From contig SFHN01000042.1 of the NCBI GenBank assembly GCA_004555635.1, forward strand, positions 1-8,389: a DNA stretch of 8,389 nucleotides. Reading direction: 5' to 3'. Positions 6,389 through 8,389 of the stretch are shown here, piece by piece. Positions within the stretch are counted from its first letter, which is position 1. Every line of letters starts with the position of its first letter. This stretch comes from [Eubacterium] saphenum. GTDB taxonomy: Bacteria > Bacillota > Clostridia > Oscillospirales > Ruminococcaceae. The position numbers and the translations under genes are program-made. Under the pieces are notes generated by a model. That model was not told the origin of the DNA, did no database searches, and saw only the letters and a list, made by a program, of their open reading frames with translations.

Positions 6389-6823
6389 ATGATAAGGGAA
6401 ATCACTCGCGCGGACTTCGACGGGCTGATGACGCTGTATATGCAGCTTCACGATAACCCGTTCCCCGAAAAAACCGAAAGCGTTATGGCGGTGTGGGAAA
6501 GCATTCTCGCCGACAAAAATCACCACATAATAGTCGCGGAGGAGGACGGGAAAATCGTGTCGTCCTGCGTTTGCGTTGTTATCCCGAACCTTACGCGCGG
6601 GCAAAGACCGTATGCCTTTGTCGAGAACGTTGTCACAGACAGCGAGTATCGCAAAAGAGGGCTGGCGAGGGCCTGCCTTGACTTCGCGCGGGAAATAGCA
6701 AAGCGCGAAAACTGCTACAAAATAATGCTGCTGACAGGCTCGAAAGAAGAAAGCACGCTTAAGTTTTACGAGCGCGCGGGGTATAACCGAAACGACAAGA
6801 CCGCCTTTATACAATGGCTGTAA
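6389..6823 (+). CDS. GNAT-family N-acetyltransferase
   Basis: A 144-residue single-domain acetyltransferase expected to move an acetyl group from acetyl-CoA to an amine; the substrate is unknown. It starts MIREITRADFDGL, the usual GNAT beta-1/alpha-1 opening. The pattern VAEEDGKIVSSCVCVVIP (49-66) forms the central strands. ENVVTDSEYRKRGLARACLDFA (79-100) is motif A, with the pyrophosphate loop Arg88-x-x-Gly91-x-Ala93. FYERAGY (126-132) is motif B. ATG 6389 is chosen because GGAGG lies just upstream, 4 bases away; the frame start at 6323 would place the hairpin 6340-6367 inside the gene. Its stop is 9 bases before the MFS start, so the two are almost certainly co-transcribed. The pairing could mean modification plus export of one compound, but this is speculative. 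Confidence 0.88.
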   Translation: MIREITRADFDGLMTLYMQLHDNPFPEKTESVMAVWESILADKNHHIIVAEEDGKIVSSCVCVVIPNLTRGQRPYAFVENVVTDSEYRKRGLARACLDFAREIAKRENCYKIMLLTGSKEESTLKFYERAGYNRNDKTAFIQWL

Positions 6824-6832
6824 CGAGGGAAT

Positions 6833-8029
6833 ATGAAGCTGACATATAAGCACACAATCTACGCCTGCTTTACGGGGTATATCGTTCAGGCGATTATAAA
6901 CAACTTTGCGCCGCTGCTGTTTCTGACGTTTCAGAGCGAGTACGGCATTCCGCTGTCTGAAATAACGCTGCTGATTACGCTTAACTTTGTCGTTCAGCTT
7001 GGCGTTGATTTGGCGGCGGCGGGGTTTGTGGACAGGATAGGCTACCGCGCCTGCCTTATCGCCGCGCACGCCGCCTGCTGCCTCGGGCTTGCGGGAATGG
7101 CGCTGCTTCCGCAGGTTCTGCCGAAGCCTTTTTTCGGGCTGCTTGCGGCAGTGGTGCTTTACGCTGTCGGCGGCGGGCTGCTTGAGGTGCTGGTAAGCCC
7201 CGTTGTCGAAGCCTGCCCTACCGACAACAAGGAAAAGTGGATGGGGCTGCTGCACTCGTTTTACTGCTGGGGTCAGGTGGGTGTTGTGCTTTTGTCAACG
7301 CTGTTTTTCAGCATCTTTGGGACAGGGCGCTGGAAAATCCTTGCGCTGATTTGGGCGGTTGTTCCGCTGCTGAATATGCTGGTGTTCACCAAAGTGCCGA
7401 TAAAAGCGCTCAACGAAAACGGGCGCGGAATGAGTCTTAAAGAACTGCTTTGCGGCAGGGTGTTCTGGACGCTGTTTTTGATGATGCTTTGCGCGGGCGC
7501 AAGCGAGCTTGCGGTGTGCCAGTGGGCTTCTACCCTCGCGGAAAAGGGGCTTGGAGTAAGCAAGACGATAGGCGACCTCGCAGGACCGATGATGTTCGCG
7601 GTGCTTATGGGCATTGCGCGCGCGGTTTACGGAAAGCTTGCAGACAGAATCGACACGGGCAGGTATATGGTATACAGCGCGCTGCTGTGCGTGATTGGGT
7701 ATCTGTGCATTGCGCTTGTGCCGAATCCGGTGGTAGCATTTATCGGGTGCGGGATATGCGGGTTTTCGGTCGGGATAATGTGGCCTGGTACGTTCAGCAA
7801 GGCGGCGGCAGCGCTGCCACGGGGCGGCACGGTGATGTTTGCGCTGCTGGCGTTGGCGGGCGACCTCGGGTGCTCGGGCGGACCGACGCTCGCGGGGCTT
7901 GTCGCCTCGGCGAACGGCGACAACCTGCGCCTCGGAGTGCTTACGGCGGCAGTGTTCCCGCTGATGATGGCGGTTATGACGGGGGTGCTGCTGAAGATGA
8001 AGCGCCAACCCTCGCGGGAGGATGGGTAG
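6833..8029 (+). CDS. MFS transporter, 12 membrane helices
   Basis: A 398-residue major facilitator protein of the cytoplasmic membrane. Hydrophobic segments run through two halves of about six helices, split by the charged loop near 190-205 (VPIKALNENGRGMSLKELL). Motif A-like loops follow helix 2 of each half: GFVDRIGYR (64-72) and GKLADRIDTGR (267-277). HSFYCWGQVGVVL (141-153) and the acidic, aromatic ASELAVCQWAS (223-233) recall fucose-permease-like (FHS) sugar transporters, but I cannot name a substrate. ATG 6833 follows GAGGGA with very short spacing, and only 9 bases after the GNAT stop, suggesting translational coupling. It is the last gene of the right-hand group. A drug or metabolite exporter is an alternative reading. 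Family call strong, substrate unknown. Confidence 0.9.
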   Translation: MKLTYKHTIYACFTGYIVQAIINNFAPLLFLTFQSEYGIPLSEITLLITLNFVVQLGVDLAAAGFVDRIGYRACLIAAHAACCLGLAGMALLPQVLPKPFFGLLAAVVLYAVGGGLLEVLVSPVVEACPTDNKEKWMGLLHSFYCWGQVGVVLLSTLFFSIFGTGRWKILALIWAVVPLLNMLVFTKVPIKALNENGRGMSLKELLCGRVFWTLFLMMLCAGASELAVCQWASTLAEKGLGVSKTIGDLAGPMMFAVLMGIARAVYGKLADRIDTGRYMVYSALLCVIGYLCIALVPNPVVAFIGCGICGFSVGIMWPGTFSKAAAALPRGGTVMFALLALAGDLGCSGGPTLAGLVASANGDNLRLGVLTAAVFPLMMAVMTGVLLKMKRQPSREDG

Positions 8030-8060
8030 GCATTTCACGGCGTGCGGTAAGCTTACACTC

Positions 8061-8085
8061 CCGCGCGAATCGCGGACTGTTTTTC
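8061..8085 (+). terminator. Probable terminator after the MFS gene
   Basis: CCGCG (8061-8065) and CGCGG (8071-8075) form a short GC stem with loop CGAAT, followed by ACTG and five T (8080-8084). It lies 32 bases past the MFS stop and is the first of a series of hairpins. The stem is short and the T run is offset, so efficiency is uncertain. Confidence 0.5.
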
Positions 8086-8293
8086 GCGTCCTTTTGTCAA
8101 AAAGGACGCATTATCCGCTTCGCGGAAAACGCTAAAGCGCTAAAGGGGTCTAGGGGGTGGAACGCCCTGCGGCTCTTAACCTTTGAAGTGCATTACCTTT
8201 GGTTTTTAATTGTTATTTCGTTCTGATGAACAAAATAAAACAATGGGGGGGAAACTCTTGTTCCCCCCTCAGCTTGTCGAAAAACTATTCTTT

Positions 8294-8312
8294 GCCCGCG
8301 AAGCGGGCTTTT
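8294..8312 (+). terminator. Rho-independent terminator-like hairpin
   Basis: GCCCGC (8294-8299) and GCGGGC (8303-8308) make a perfect 6-bp GC stem with loop GAA, followed by TTTT. It is oriented to stop plus-strand transcripts and could act as a backup for the MFS operon or end an unseen small transcript from this region. Confidence 0.5.
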
Positions 8313-8319
8313 GAAATCC

Positions 8320-8352
8320 ATTTTTTGCCCCAGCTTTGCCGGGGCAAAAAAT
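8320..8352. terminator. Symmetric bidirectional terminator-like inverted repeat
   Basis: ATTTTTTGCCCC (8320-8331) and GGGGCAAAAAAT (8341-8352) are perfect 12-base inverted arms with a 9-base centre. The GC core is flanked by six A or T on each strand, the shape of a bidirectional terminator. This predicts a gene on the minus strand starting to the right of the window and reading toward it, or a further plus-strand barrier. Confidence 0.6.
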
Positions 8353-8389
8353 ACTTCTATCCGCACAACTGTGCGAACTGACGGCTTTG

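Larger units (their letters stand above)
8086..8389. other. Gene-free stem-loop cluster
   Basis: No credible gene in these 304 bases. In order: a 10-bp stem, 8086-8095 with 8100-8109 (GCGTCCTTTT arm, loop GTCA); TCCGC-TTC-GCGGA (8114-8126); AGGG/CCCT (8152-8155, 8165-8168) inside AAAGG/CCTTT (8142-8146, 8180-8184); an A/T-rich imperfect stem (8210-8243) around GTTC-TGAT-GAAC; GGGGGGAA/TTCCCCCC (8246-8253, 8261-8268); GCCCGC-GAA-GCGGGC plus four T (8294-8312); a 12-bp stem with T6 and A6 ends (8320-8352); and CGCAC/GTGCG (8362-8375). Some may be terminators; the whole may be an intergenic repeat or a structured RNA. Confidence 0.6.

Noticed and set aside
6089..7255. 388-codon open frame on the minus strand
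   Set aside because: It is antisense to the end of proS, the GNAT gene and the start of the MFS gene. Its basic, low-complexity translation is typical of a shadow frame.
8199..8381. 60-codon open frame at the right end
   Set aside because: It spans five hairpins, lacks a ribosome binding site and has an unstructured translation. The DNA structure explains the region better.
1..8389. Mobile element, CRISPR array, toxin-antitoxin or defence system
   Set aside because: I looked for transposase or recombinase motifs, regularly spaced direct repeats, paired small genes and nuclease or helicase motifs and found none. All genes are housekeeping, transport or small conserved-type.

Overview
The window looks like ordinary chromosome of a moderately GC-rich Gram-positive anaerobe of the Clostridia, most likely Ruminococcus/Oscillospiraceae-like. 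The reasons are a T-box-controlled proS, a single-chain glycyl-tRNA synthetase, strong AGGAGG-type ribosome binding sites, sigma-A promoters including extended -10 forms, and protein families common in that group. The organism assignment is inference from style, not from a marker gene.

Layout, left to right. Positions 1-212 are a hairpin-rich intergenic stretch ending in a good promoter with a perfect 18-bp palindrome beside its -35 box. This drives a TM2-domain membrane protein with a zinc ribbon (213-899, +). A bidirectional terminator separates it from a convergent 67-residue protein (967-1170, -). Next come a YeiH-family membrane transporter (1347-2441, -) and glycyl-tRNA synthetase glyQS (2562-3938, -). 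A compact intergenic region (3939-4580) carries two back-to-back near-consensus promoters, one for glyQS to the left and one for proS to the right. The proS leader is a complete T-box riboswitch with a CCC proline specifier, followed by prolyl-tRNA synthetase (4581-6299, +). Downstream on the same strand, past a hairpin, are a GNAT acetyltransferase (6389-6823) and a 12-helix MFS transporter (6833-8029), whose genes are only 9 bases apart. The last 350 bases hold no gene but a dense run of stem-loops.

How the parts fit: the core is a divergent pair of aminoacyl-tRNA synthetase genes. ProS should be induced when uncharged tRNA-Pro accumulates. GlyQS has a short leader without a T-box. The GNAT-MFS pair may be reached by read-through from proS. 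I see no phage, transposon, CRISPR array or defence system, and no clear new multi-gene system. The points most worth a second look are the alternative pairing in the T-box leader, the stem-loop cluster at the right end with a related repeat at the left end, and the palindrome at the TM2-gene promoter.
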